Source: Rhodothermales bacterium (lineage in GTDB: Bacteria; Bacteroidota; Rhodothermia; Rhodothermales; JAHQVL01). From it: a stretch of DNA of 64,000 bases. The translations under genes were made by a program, and so were the position numbers. Below are positions 57,316 through 64,000 of this stretch, in pieces. The DNA is taken from contig JAWKNW010000015.1 of the NCBI GenBank assembly GCA_041391505.1, forward strand, positions 1 to 64,000. The letters are read 5' to 3'. The notes beneath the pieces are model-generated. The model saw only the letters and a program-made list of their open reading frames with translations. It did no database searches and had not been told where the DNA came from. The first letter of the stretch is position 1. Every line of letters begins with the position of its first letter.

Positions 57316-60126
57316 TTAACGCATGAGCGTCATCGTTCGGCTCATGACGTAAGGCGGCGCGCCTGAATCGGAGAGGGGCGTCGCCGTGAGCGTGTAAATA
57401 TACGAACCACTCGCGAGAGAAGATGCATCGAACGCGACGCGGTGCGATCCGGCGCCGCGGACGTCGCCGCCAATCAGCGTGGCCACTTCTCGTCCCGCCA
57501 CATCGTATACCGACAGGCGGACCCTGCCCGGGCCCGGCAGCGTGAACGCGATCTCCGTGCCGGACTGGAAGGGGTTGGGGTAGTTCTGCCCAAGAACGTA
57601 CGCCGCTGAAAGCTCGGTGTCAATCGGCTCGATCGGAACGGGCATCTGTGGCAGGCCGACGAAGACGCCCCGGCCGTGCGTGCCCAGCGCGACGCGTCCG
57701 TCCGACCGCCGGCTCGCCACCGACGACACGATCGCATGGCCCAGCACCGACGCGCCCTCGCGCACCCATTCCGTGCTGTTGCCGGCGAGGGTTTCGGTGG
57801 CGAAGACGCCCGCGCTCGTGCCGGCGAGGTACACCGTCCCGTTATTCACCGGCAGAATCGAGGCCGACCGAACGGACGGTCCGGGCTGATTCGCGTCGCC
57901 ATCCATGTTGCCCTCCACCTGCGTAAAGGTGACGCCCCCGTCGGCGCTGTGGTAGAGGCTCTTGATGTTATAGTTGGAGAGGACAACCAGCAGCTCGTCG
58001 CCGTCGACCGGGTTCACGGCGATATCGTGCACGTAGCTGCCGGAGGGCGCCTCGTTGAACGCGAGGGCCGTCGCGGCGGTCGTCGCCCCGGATGCATTGT
58101 CGAACCGGTACAGCAGCGGCACGTTGCTGCCGCTGGACGCCCCGTAGTACAACGCGGTGACGCCGCTGCGCGCGCCGGCGGCCATCGCGCTGACGACGTA
58201 GCCTGCCGGCACCGTCAGGTTGGGCAGCTGCTCCCAGTCCGTCAGGCTCACCGCGCCCTCGCCGTAGCGCCAGATCGTCCGGCCGGCGGGGTAATACAGG
58301 ATCGTCTCGTCGATGGGGTCGACCGCGAAGGGGTTGATGAACAGCTGGTCGGCGGCGTCCGGCGGCGTCAGCTCGGCCGTGAAAAACAGCGACCCTCCGC
58401 TGCCGTACCCGTATTTGAGCAGCCGGCCGCTCTGGGAGGATGCAAGGGCGTACGTGGCCCCGAGATAGGCGTACGCCCCGTCGCCCGAACTGAGGTCGTT
58501 CGGCGCGCCCGAGACGTTCAACGCGGGGTCGTACCGGAAAAACGGGCTGCCGTTGTCCTGCGTGCCGCCCAGGATGCGGTCGTCGCCGGCTTCGGGCGAC
58601 AGGCTCACGTGGTAATACTGGGTGACATGATACCCGTCGTTGCGCCGCGCCCACTGCACCCGTGCTCCGGAAACCGTGATGTCTTCGGTCACGCTGATGC
58701 CGCCGTCATGCCCGACCCACACGCGGTTCGGCTGGCCGGGGTCGAACGCGATCACATGCTGGTCCGGGTGATGATTGGGATAGGAGGATACATTGTTGTT
58801 GATGTCGTACCCGCCCACCCAGTTCTCGATGGGCGCCGTCGCCGGCGCGGCGAAGCCGTCCCGCGAACGGAACAGGTTGATGCCGCCGATGAGCACGAAA
58901 TCCTCGTCGTCCGGCTTGACGGCGATCGTCATGTTGTAGTTGAACTGCGAGTTCATCACCCCGACCGGCGGCCCGAAGTCCGGCAGGTTGGCGGAACGGT
59001 CTTCCGCGGTGCCGGCGGTGAGATCGAGCTTGAAGAAGTTGATTTCCTCGTCTTCGAACGGGTTGTCCGACGGCGTGGACGTGCCCGTGAAGGTGAGGAG
59101 ATACGCGATGCCGGGATTGGAGGGGGGGATGGCGACGACCGAGCGCTCGTGCTCGGTCGGGAAACCGGCCGGCGTGATGTTGCTCCAGGTCGTGCCGTTG
59201 TCGGTGGACCGGTAGACGCCCGGATCCTCCGTCGGATTGCTGCTGAACCCGGTGGACATCACCGCGACCAGCGTGCCGTCGGCTCCTACGGCGATGTCGC
59301 TCCAGATCGGCAACAGGCCGAACGGCCCGATCAGCGGCGCGAACGAGGCACCCTGGTTCGTCGAGCGCCAGATGCCGTATCCATTGACAGCCAGGAAGAC
59401 GGCTCCCGTGGTCGGACTCACCACGATCCGATGCACGTAATCGTACTCAGAATCGAACTGCGTCGGGTTGTTGTCGAGGTCGATCGCCCCTGCCGTCCAT
59501 GTGTCGCCGTTGTCGGTCGAGACATAGATGCCCGATCCGTACATGAAGGCCCGGCCGCCGTTATCGCCGGCCGATCCGCGCAGCTCGCCGCCGCCGGCGT
59601 ACCAGGTCGATCGGTTGCCCGGGCGCGGGTCCTGCGCGATCGCGGTGATGCCGAGCATCTCTTCCGTGTTGCCCCGCAGCGTCCACGAGACGCCGGCATC
59701 GGTCGATTTCCAGATGCCGCCCGTCACGCCGGCGGCGATCAGGGTGCTCGAGTTGCCCGCATCGACGCTCAGGGCGCGCGTGCGCCCGCCCACACCGGAG
59801 GGGCCCGCCTCGCGCCAGTCGAACAGCGGCATCAGCCCGTTTTTGGACGGCACGTCCTCGCGCACCGGCAGGGTGCGGGCATATTCCAGCTCCCGTCTGC
59901 GGATCTGCGCCGGGATGGCGTCCGTCGCCGGGTCGCGCAGCAGCATGTGGAAATAGGTGTCGCGGGCGCGTTTCGTGAGGGCCTTTTCTGCCTCGCGATC
60001 GGGCGTCGCTTCCGTCTGCGCGGCGATGACGGCCGGCGACTGTGTGCTGCGGGAGAGCGCGAGTCCTCCGGCGATGACGAGCAGGGCGAGGGCCAGCGAA
60101 GCGCCGGCGACGAGCATTTTTTTCAT
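57316..60126 (-). CDS. Secreted BNR-type beta-propeller protein with C-terminal sorting domain
   Basis: The 936-residue protein has a signal peptide (MKKMLVAGASLALALLVIAG), then sialidase/Vps10-like BNR repeats (WKSTDAGVSWTLRGNTEEML near 140, VSTDNGDTWTAGAID, VYRSTDNGTTWSNITPAGFP, and LYHSADGGVTFTQVEGNMDG near 755). The C-terminal 85 residues are a FlgD-like/Por-type sorting domain: AYVLGQNYPNPFQSGTEIAF, LSVYDVAGREVATLIGGDVR and ASSLASGSYIYTLTA. Such a tail suggests export by the type IX system and anchoring at the surface. Active-site residues of sialidases are not evident, so it may be a binding or structural protein. The ATG at complement 60124-60126 fits the signal peptide. Confidence 0.87.
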   Translation of the reverse strand: MKKMLVAGASLALALLVIAGGLALSRSTQSPAVIAAQTEATPDREAEKALTKRARDTYFHMLLRDPATDAIPAQIRRRELEYARTLPVREDVPSKNGLMPLFDWREAGPSGVGGRTRALSVDAGNSSTLIAAGVTGGIWKSTDAGVSWTLRGNTEEMLGITAIAQDPRPGNRSTWYAGGGELRGSAGDNGGRAFMYGSGIYVSTDNGDTWTAGAIDLDNNPTQFDSEYDYVHRIVVSPTTGAVFLAVNGYGIWRSTNQGASFAPLIGPFGLLPIWSDIAVGADGTLVAVMSTGFSSNPTEDPGVYRSTDNGTTWSNITPAGFPTEHERSVVAIPPSNPGIAYLLTFTGTSTPSDNPFEDEEINFFKLDLTAGTAEDRSANLPDFGPPVGVMNSQFNYNMTIAVKPDDEDFVLIGGINLFRSRDGFAAPATAPIENWVGGYDINNNVSSYPNHHPDQHVIAFDPGQPNRVWVGHDGGISVTEDITVSGARVQWARRNDGYHVTQYYHVSLSPEAGDDRILGGTQDNGSPFFRYDPALNVSGAPNDLSSGDGAYAYLGATYALASSQSGRLLKYGYGSGGSLFFTAELTPPDAADQLFINPFAVDPIDETILYYPAGRTIWRYGEGAVSLTDWEQLPNLTVPAGYVVSAMAAGARSGVTALYYGASSGSNVPLLYRFDNASGATTAATALAFNEAPSGSYVHDIAVNPVDGDELLVVLSNYNIKSLYHSADGGVTFTQVEGNMDGDANQPGPSVRSASILPVNNGTVYLAGTSAGVFATETLAGNSTEWVREGASVLGHAIVSSVASRRSDGRVALGTHGRGVFVGLPQMPVPIEPIDTELSAAYVLGQNYPNPFQSGTEIAFTLPGPGRVRLSVYDVAGREVATLIGGDVRGAGSHRVAFDASSLASGSYIYTLTATPLSDSGAPPYVMSRTMTLMR

Positions 60127-60275
60127 GTTAAACCGCCGGCAAGGCAGGTATAGGCTGAGCGGAACGGAAGTACGGGTGCGCCGCCGAACGATCGGTTCGT
60201 ATGCAGGTAGGCGGCTGGATTTGCACTGTGTTTGAGCGCCGACCAAATCCATGCCAGCGATGCAGGGCGCATCCG
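60127..60275. other. Gap before the propeller protein gene
   Basis: 149 nt between the minus-strand carotenoid operon end and the propeller gene start. It should contain the promoter of the latter. No element could be fixed, and no open frame looks like a protein. An in-frame upstream extension of the propeller gene through this region was rejected. Confidence 0.5.
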
Positions 60276-61334
60276 TCAGACGGTTCGCCCCTTCCACTGG
60301 ACGCGTCCGCTGCGATGCGCCAGCGCGGAGTCTATCTGTACTATCGATGCAAGTACATACGAAAGCGGAGCGAAAAGCGAAACCCAGACCGGTAACCGGC
60401 TCCGCCGGTCGGTCAGCGTCTTGTTCAGGTAGACGAGTCCCAGGAGTGGCCACGCAACGAGGGGGGCCACCGTGTAGGTGATGGCGAAGAACACGAACAG
60501 CGGGATAAATCGCCCGGGCGTGCCGCCGAACAGCAGATAGGCGTTTTTCCGGAAGCCGGCACGCGCCTCGGCGAGCGAACCGTACATGTACACCGCCAGC
60601 TCACCGGTGGCGTCCACGATCGAGGGGGTGACGCCCCGGCGCTTCAGGTAGCGCCCGATCATCACATCCTCCAGGATCTCGTCCGCCACGGCGGCATGCG
60701 GCTCGTGCTCGCGATAGAGATCCCGCGAGATGATCCAGCATTGTCCGTTTACCGCCCCGAGCGCGGGCGAAGCGAGACGGCGTACGAGCGGCCACGGCAG
60801 CCCCATCAGCATGGCGTTCGGCACGATGCTCACGAGCAGCAGGCCTCCTCCCCGGAAATGGGGGAGCACCGTCAGCACGCCGGGCTCGGGGATGGCCAGA
60901 TACCGCTGGATCAGCCGGGCAAGGGCCTTCGCATCGAGCCACTCGGTGTCGGCGTCGAGGAAGAGGAAGACCTCGCCGGCCGCGCTGCGCGCCGCCTGAT
61001 GGAGCGCGTGCACCTTGCCCATCCATCCCGGGGGCGGACCCTCCCCGCGCAGCGTCCGCAGCCGGTCGGATGCGTGGGCGCGCAGCACGTCCGGCGTGGC
61101 GTCGGTGGAGCCGTCGTCATACACGATGACTTCGAGCCGGGGGTAATCCTGCGCCAGGAGCCCGGGCAGGAGCCGGGTGAGGTTGGCCGCTTCGTTGCGG
61201 GCCGGAATGAGCACGGATACGAAGGGGAGCGATGCCGCCGGCACGCCGGCCTCTTTTTGCCGGCGGAGATAGACCATGTTGGCCGCGAAGACGACCAGCA
61301 TGGCGGCATGGAGGGCGACGATGAGAAGGGTCAT
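60276..61334 (-). CDS. Carotenoid 2'-O-glycosyltransferase-like GT2 (CruG type)
   Basis: This 352-residue membrane glycosyltransferase has an N-terminal helix (LIVALHAAMLVVFAANMVYL), then the GT2 domain: FVSVLIPARNEAANLTRLLP, VIVYDDGSTDATPDVL, and the DXD motif in FLFLDADTEWLDAKALARLI. The acceptor-side region reads NGQCWIISRDLYREH and AVADEILEDVMIGRYLKRRG. Two or more helices near the C-terminus close it. It has the layout of CruG/CrtQ-like carotenoid glycosyltransferases, and the context (CruF, CrtB, acyltransferase) supports attachment of sugar to a hydroxylated carotenoid. Its ATG overlaps the preceding stop (ATGA). Confidence 0.82.
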   Translation of the reverse strand: MTLLIVALHAAMLVVFAANMVYLRRQKEAGVPAASLPFVSVLIPARNEAANLTRLLPGLLAQDYPRLEVIVYDDGSTDATPDVLRAHASDRLRTLRGEGPPPGWMGKVHALHQAARSAAGEVFLFLDADTEWLDAKALARLIQRYLAIPEPGVLTVLPHFRGGGLLLVSIVPNAMLMGLPWPLVRRLASPALGAVNGQCWIISRDLYREHEPHAAVADEILEDVMIGRYLKRRGVTPSIVDATGELAVYMYGSLAEARAGFRKNAYLLFGGTPGRFIPLFVFFAITYTVAPLVAWPLLGLVYLNKTLTDRRSRLPVWVSLFAPLSYVLASIVQIDSALAHRSGRVQWKGRTV

Positions 61335-62008
61335 CGGATGTACCGGCTGAAAAACGTGCGCGTCATCCGGAAGTCGCGCCCTTCGTTCGGTCCGCGCCGG
61401 CCCTCGAACAGCAGCGTCGTGTGCGCGGGTCTGGCCGCGCGGAGCGGAGCCCACAAGGCCTCCAACCGGTCCCGTTCGTCGCCTGAGGACGTCGCGTGCG
61501 GCGTGCCGGCGTGGAGGAGGGCGGTCGGCAGCGAATCGCCCCACCAGGTCACATGGAGGGCGACCGGCGCCCACAGCTTGGCCGGAAACAACCGATCCAG
61601 GCGCGCGAACACGCCGTCGGGAAACGCCAGCAGGCCTTCCTCGGGTGCGTGGAGCCGTCCTTCCGGGAAATAGGTGAGGGTGGTTCGCGGATCCTGCGCC
61701 ATCCGGGCCGCCGTGCGTCGTATCGTGGCGACGCGCCGGGCGGGATCGTCGGATGGGAAGGGGACGGCGCCGCAGGGCGCGAACAGCGGAAACCGGTCCC
61801 ATTCCTCCATCCAGAGGATCAAGGACCGGTCGAGTCCCCGTTCGACGGCATACCACAGCAGATGACCGTCGTAAAACCCGTGGTGGTTGGCGTAGATGGC
61901 CACGGGCAGGTCGGCCGGCCAGTCGGGCGGGTCGCCCACCCAGCACACGCGGCGAAAGGCGGAGGCCAGCCCGCTCACGATCAGCCGGGAAACCAGGTAT
62001 TCGATCAT
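61331..62008 (-). CDS. PlsC-like acyltransferase of the carotenoid operon
   Basis: This 225-residue protein has the lysophospholipid acyltransferase pattern: HX4D in IYANHHGFYDGHLLWYAV (about 37-54) and the acceptor motif TLTYFPEGRLHAPEEGLLAF near 110. VGDPPDWPADLPVAIYANHH precedes the catalytic motif. In this operon the likely acceptor is the sugar of a carotenoid glycoside, giving an acyl-glycosyl carotenoid. That is an inference, since lipids of the membrane are an alternative. Both gene ends overlap neighbours by ATGA (with crtB and the glycosyltransferase). Confidence 0.8.
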   Translation of the reverse strand: MIEYLVSRLIVSGLASAFRRVCWVGDPPDWPADLPVAIYANHHGFYDGHLLWYAVERGLDRSLILWMEEWDRFPLFAPCGAVPFPSDDPARRVATIRRTAARMAQDPRTTLTYFPEGRLHAPEEGLLAFPDGVFARLDRLFPAKLWAPVALHVTWWGDSLPTALLHAGTPHATSSGDERDRLEALWAPLRAARPAHTTLLFEGRRGPNEGRDFRMTRTFFSRYIR

Positions 62009-63057
62009 GCGGGGAGACGCGCCGGCGCGGCGGCGCGCCGCGTCAGCAGGCGTCGCTTGCGCCGCTCGTAGGTGTCGAAGAAAACCAGTTGCAGCTTTTT
62101 GGCCCCGGAAGTATACGCCCGCGCCGAAAGATTGTCATAGCCGCGCGCCCGGATTTCGTTCAGGATTTCGCGATACATGCGTGCCGCCGCGCCGATGCCG
62201 GAGCGGACCGAGCGGTTGAGCGACCCGATGCCGGCGATGCCTTCGACAAAGTACTGCTCCGCCAGCATCATCAGCGCCTCCATCAGTTCGCTGTAGCCTT
62301 CGGGGATACCGCCGGCGCCATCGGGCGCGATATCCGGGCAACCGTGCGCCAGCCGCAGCGACTCGGGCAGATAGATGCGCTGGAGCTCGCGCGCATCCTC
62401 ACCTACGTCGCGCAGGATGTTGGTGATCTGCATGGCGATGCCGAGGGCGCGAGCCGGCGTCTCGAGCCGGGTGAGATCGGCGCGATCGTCGATGAGGAAG
62501 GGCAGCATCATGGCCCCGATGCTGCCGGCGACGAGGTCGGCGTAGCGGATGAGGTCGGCTTCATCCCGTATATGGATCCCCCGGAGATCCCATTCCGCGC
62601 CATCGATCAACTCGTGGAGCGGAGGCGTGTGCAGGGTGTACCGGGTGTGGATCTCGGCGAGACGGCGCCACATCAGGCTGTCCGGCGGCGGATGCCCCGA
62701 CAGCGACCGGTCGAGTGCCCGCCGCGCCGAGGCGAGCTTCTTGAGCGCGGCGTCCCGTTCGGCCGGCGTGCGGGCATGATCGGCCAGGTTGTCGATCGTC
62801 CGGCAGAAATAGTAGAGCGTGGCGATGGGCAGCCGCATGGGGGCCGGAAGCAGCCGCGTGGCGAAGGAAAAGGTGCGCGAGTAATGCCGGAAGATTTTCC
62901 AGATGTGCGCATCTTCCCAGGCTCTGCGCGCTTCGGGCAACAGGCCGTCCGGTGCGATGTGGGCGTCTCGATGCGTGAGCGACTCCGGGTGCGCGTTGTA
63001 CTTCATGCAGGTCGTCGTCTGCGTGCCGATGGGCGTTTCGATCGAGGAGGCTTTCAT
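62005..63057 (-). CDS. crtB: Phytoene synthase CrtB
   Basis: CrtB condenses two geranylgeranyl diphosphates to phytoene, the first step of C40 carotenoids. The 350-residue product has both acidic motifs: YYFCRTIDNLADHARTPAER and, later, ITNILRDVGEDARELQRIYL. SRTFSFATRLLPAPMRLPIA is the common first block. AGSIGAMMLPFLIDDRADLT and GGIPEGYSELMEALMMLAEQ lie as in the family. The ATG at complement 63055-63057 overlaps the cruF-type stop (ATGA), and the stop overlaps the acyltransferase start in the same way. Squalene synthase is less likely given the operon. Confidence 0.92.
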   Translation of the reverse strand: MKASSIETPIGTQTTTCMKYNAHPESLTHRDAHIAPDGLLPEARRAWEDAHIWKIFRHYSRTFSFATRLLPAPMRLPIATLYYFCRTIDNLADHARTPAERDAALKKLASARRALDRSLSGHPPPDSLMWRRLAEIHTRYTLHTPPLHELIDGAEWDLRGIHIRDEADLIRYADLVAGSIGAMMLPFLIDDRADLTRLETPARALGIAMQITNILRDVGEDARELQRIYLPESLRLAHGCPDIAPDGAGGIPEGYSELMEALMMLAEQYFVEGIAGIGSLNRSVRSGIGAAARMYREILNEIRARGYDNLSARAYTSGAKKLQLVFFDTYERRKRRLLTRRAAAPARLPA

Positions 63058-63893
63058 GAGAGCACGGGCGTCGGGCGTGCCGTGCGCGATTGGGCGACCA
63101 GGTAGAGCGGAAGGGCTGTCGCGATCACGCCGAAGGCGACCGCTCCGTACAGGCCGTAGAGCAGCGAGAGGGCCAGCGGGAATGCGCCGTTGAGCAGGTA
63201 ATACACGGGCGTCCATTCGTGGAAAAGCTCGCGATTTCGGAAGAGGCCGGCGTAGGCCGTCATGATCACGAGCGACACGCCGAACCAGCCGGCCCAGTTG
63301 CTCAGTGGCATCCCGAAGAACACGCCGCCGTTCGGATACGTCCAGAACGGAAAGGCCCGGCTCATCGCCGGGTCGAGCGACACATCCCACAGGACCATGA
63401 ACGCGGCGGCCAGCGGGATGCGCGAAATCGGGCTGCGGGTCAGCCGGCCGGCGAGTTCGTAACTCGCGATCGACATGGCGAACCACGACGGGGGGATGAA
63501 GTAGGGGACGTGGTCCAGGATTTTGGGGCCGAGCCAGAACGTGTAGGCGTATTCGCCGAACGGGATGCCGGTCGTGGTGCCGATCAGCTCGCTGGCGCCG
63601 CCGATGGCGCTGCCGGCAAGCAGGGCCAGTCCCATCGTCTTCCAGCCCGCGCTCGGACCGTACATGAGCACCGGCAGGATGGGGAGAATGGCCATGTAGG
63701 TCCAGGTCGGACCCTTCACGAGCGTCGGATAATACGCCCCGAACAGCGCGAGACTGGCGGGGAAAAGCTTCAGGAGGAGACTCCCCCCGATGCTGAAACC
63801 CATCGCCGCGACGAAGACGAGCGCGAAACGTTTGAGCCACCGGTCGGTCGAAGCGCCGTGGTCGGGAGGGAGCAAGGTGTAGGGAACTGTCAT
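63054..63893 (-). CDS. cruF: CruF-type carotenoid 1',2'-hydratase
   Basis: This 279-residue membrane protein has six or seven hydrophobic stretches and the DUF422/CruF family features: SELIGTTTGIPFGEYAYTFW (about residues 102-121), LGPKILDHVPYFIPPSWFAM, and AAAFMVLWDVSLDPAMSRAF, whose conserved acidic residues may take part in hydration. CruF adds water to the end of gamma-carotene or lycopene-like psi-ends, yielding a hydroxyl that a glycosyltransferase can use. It is the first gene visible in the overlapping cruF-crtB-acyltransferase-glycosyltransferase operon. Lycopene cyclases of related fold are an alternative. Confidence 0.83.
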   Translation of the reverse strand: MTVPYTLLPPDHGASTDRWLKRFALVFVAAMGFSIGGSLLLKLFPASLALFGAYYPTLVKGPTWTYMAILPILPVLMYGPSAGWKTMGLALLAGSAIGGASELIGTTTGIPFGEYAYTFWLGPKILDHVPYFIPPSWFAMSIASYELAGRLTRSPISRIPLAAAFMVLWDVSLDPAMSRAFPFWTYPNGGVFFGMPLSNWAGWFGVSLVIMTAYAGLFRNRELFHEWTPVYYLLNGAFPLALSLLYGLYGAVAFGVIATALPLYLVAQSRTARPTPVLS

Positions 63894-64000
63894 GTGGTGG
63901 ATGAAGGTTCTTCCTGGTCGTTACGAAGCCGGGCTCGCTGGTGTTCTCGGCACGGCAAGCGCGACTAACGCACGTGTAAACCCATACGTCGATGATCGTT
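63894..64000. other. Upstream region of the carotenoid operon
   Basis: The last 107 nt contain the leader of the carotenoid operon. No complete gene and no certain promoter motif is seen before the window ends. Confidence 0.4.

Noticed and set aside
57316..60126. Active sialidase
   Set aside because: BNR-like repeats are present, but the Arg triad, Tyr/Glu and Asp of sialidases could not be located, so only a propeller protein is called.
60127..60453. An upstream extension of the propeller gene by 109 codons
   Set aside because: The ATG at 60126 gives a proper signal peptide; the extension contains no export or domain feature and overlaps the neighbouring glycosyltransferase gene.
1..64000. 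tRNA, rRNA and other structured RNA genes
   Set aside because: The intergenic gaps were inspected for cloverleaf arms and known RNA motifs; none was convincing. A covariance-model search would be decisive.

Overview
The window is high-GC DNA from a flagellated, carotenoid-forming Gram-negative bacterium, most plausibly a member of the Rhodothermota (Rhodothermales and relatives, the Salinibacter/Rhodothermus side of the Bacteroidota superphylum). This is an inference. It rests on a secreted beta-propeller protein with a FlgD-like C-terminal sorting domain (YPNPF near its start), a CruF/CrtB/CruG-type operon for acylated glycosyl carotenoids, the mix of lipoproteins, and only occasional Shine-Dalgarno sequences. 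Almost every base is coding, and many neighbouring genes overlap by 4 nt (ATGA) or 1 nt (TGATG).

Layout. (1) 1-2982, minus: flagellar rod/ring genes flgF-flgG-flgA-flgH (flgH runs off the left edge). The flgF-flgG gap holds a tandem 129-nt structured repeat. (2) 3332-8164, plus: glycosyltransferases with TPR modules and a small zinc-ribbon protein, probably surface or flagellin glycosylation. (3) 8408-18504: a mixed metabolic stretch with a phospholipase D-family synthase, SnoaL-like and DUF1801 proteins, a sialate-O-acetylesterase-family lipoprotein, a PQQ dehydrogenase with a cytochrome c tail (minus), GNAT and nitrilase-family enzymes, and a DUF1080 lipoprotein. (4) 18544-24292, minus: two large multidomain glycan enzymes (GT4-TPR-GT2 and GT-TPR-TylF methyltransferase) and a SAM methyltransferase. 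(5) 24577-32812, plus: a compact eight-gene nonulosonic-acid-type operon with two different NeuB-family synthases, a GNAT, a TIM-barrel isomerase-like enzyme, a CBS-aminotransferase fusion, a CMP-sugar synthetase, a DapA/NanA-family lyase and a putative glycosyltransferase. (6) 32878-46604: a lipoprotein, a GT2-TPR protein, a kynureninase-like aminotransferase-fold enzyme, ribosomal proteins L21/L27, FAH, greA-ltaE-lysA, NlpC/P60, YtxH, a bacilliredoxin and an envelope trio (FemAB-like, DUF6798-like, Wzx-like). (7) 46683-57282, minus: hslV-(NYN-like)-hslU, dacB-type PBP, mreB-mreC, purN-purH, LD-carboxypeptidase and two LapA-domain proteins. (8) 57316-60126: the large secreted propeller protein. 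(9) 60276-63893, minus: a fully overlapping carotenoid operon cruF-crtB-acyltransferase-cruG.

How it fits together. Regions 1, 2, 4 and 5 can be read as one surface or flagellar glycosylation neighbourhood. Region 5 would make and activate an unusual nonulosonic acid-like sugar, and the TPR glycosyltransferases would build glycans on flagellin or the envelope. Regions 6-7 supply cell-wall shape and turnover (MreBC, PBP4-type, LD-carboxypeptidase, NlpC/P60) and protein quality control (HslUV). The best candidate for an undescribed system is the region 5 operon: it lacks the usual dehydratase and epimerase genes, its second NeuB has lost signature residues, and its aminotransferase carries a CBS module of the kind normally seen on PtmE nucleotidyltransferases. 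A second candidate is an NYN-like gene with an altered active site lying between hslV and hslU. No tRNA, rRNA, CRISPR, insertion sequence or replication origin was recognised.
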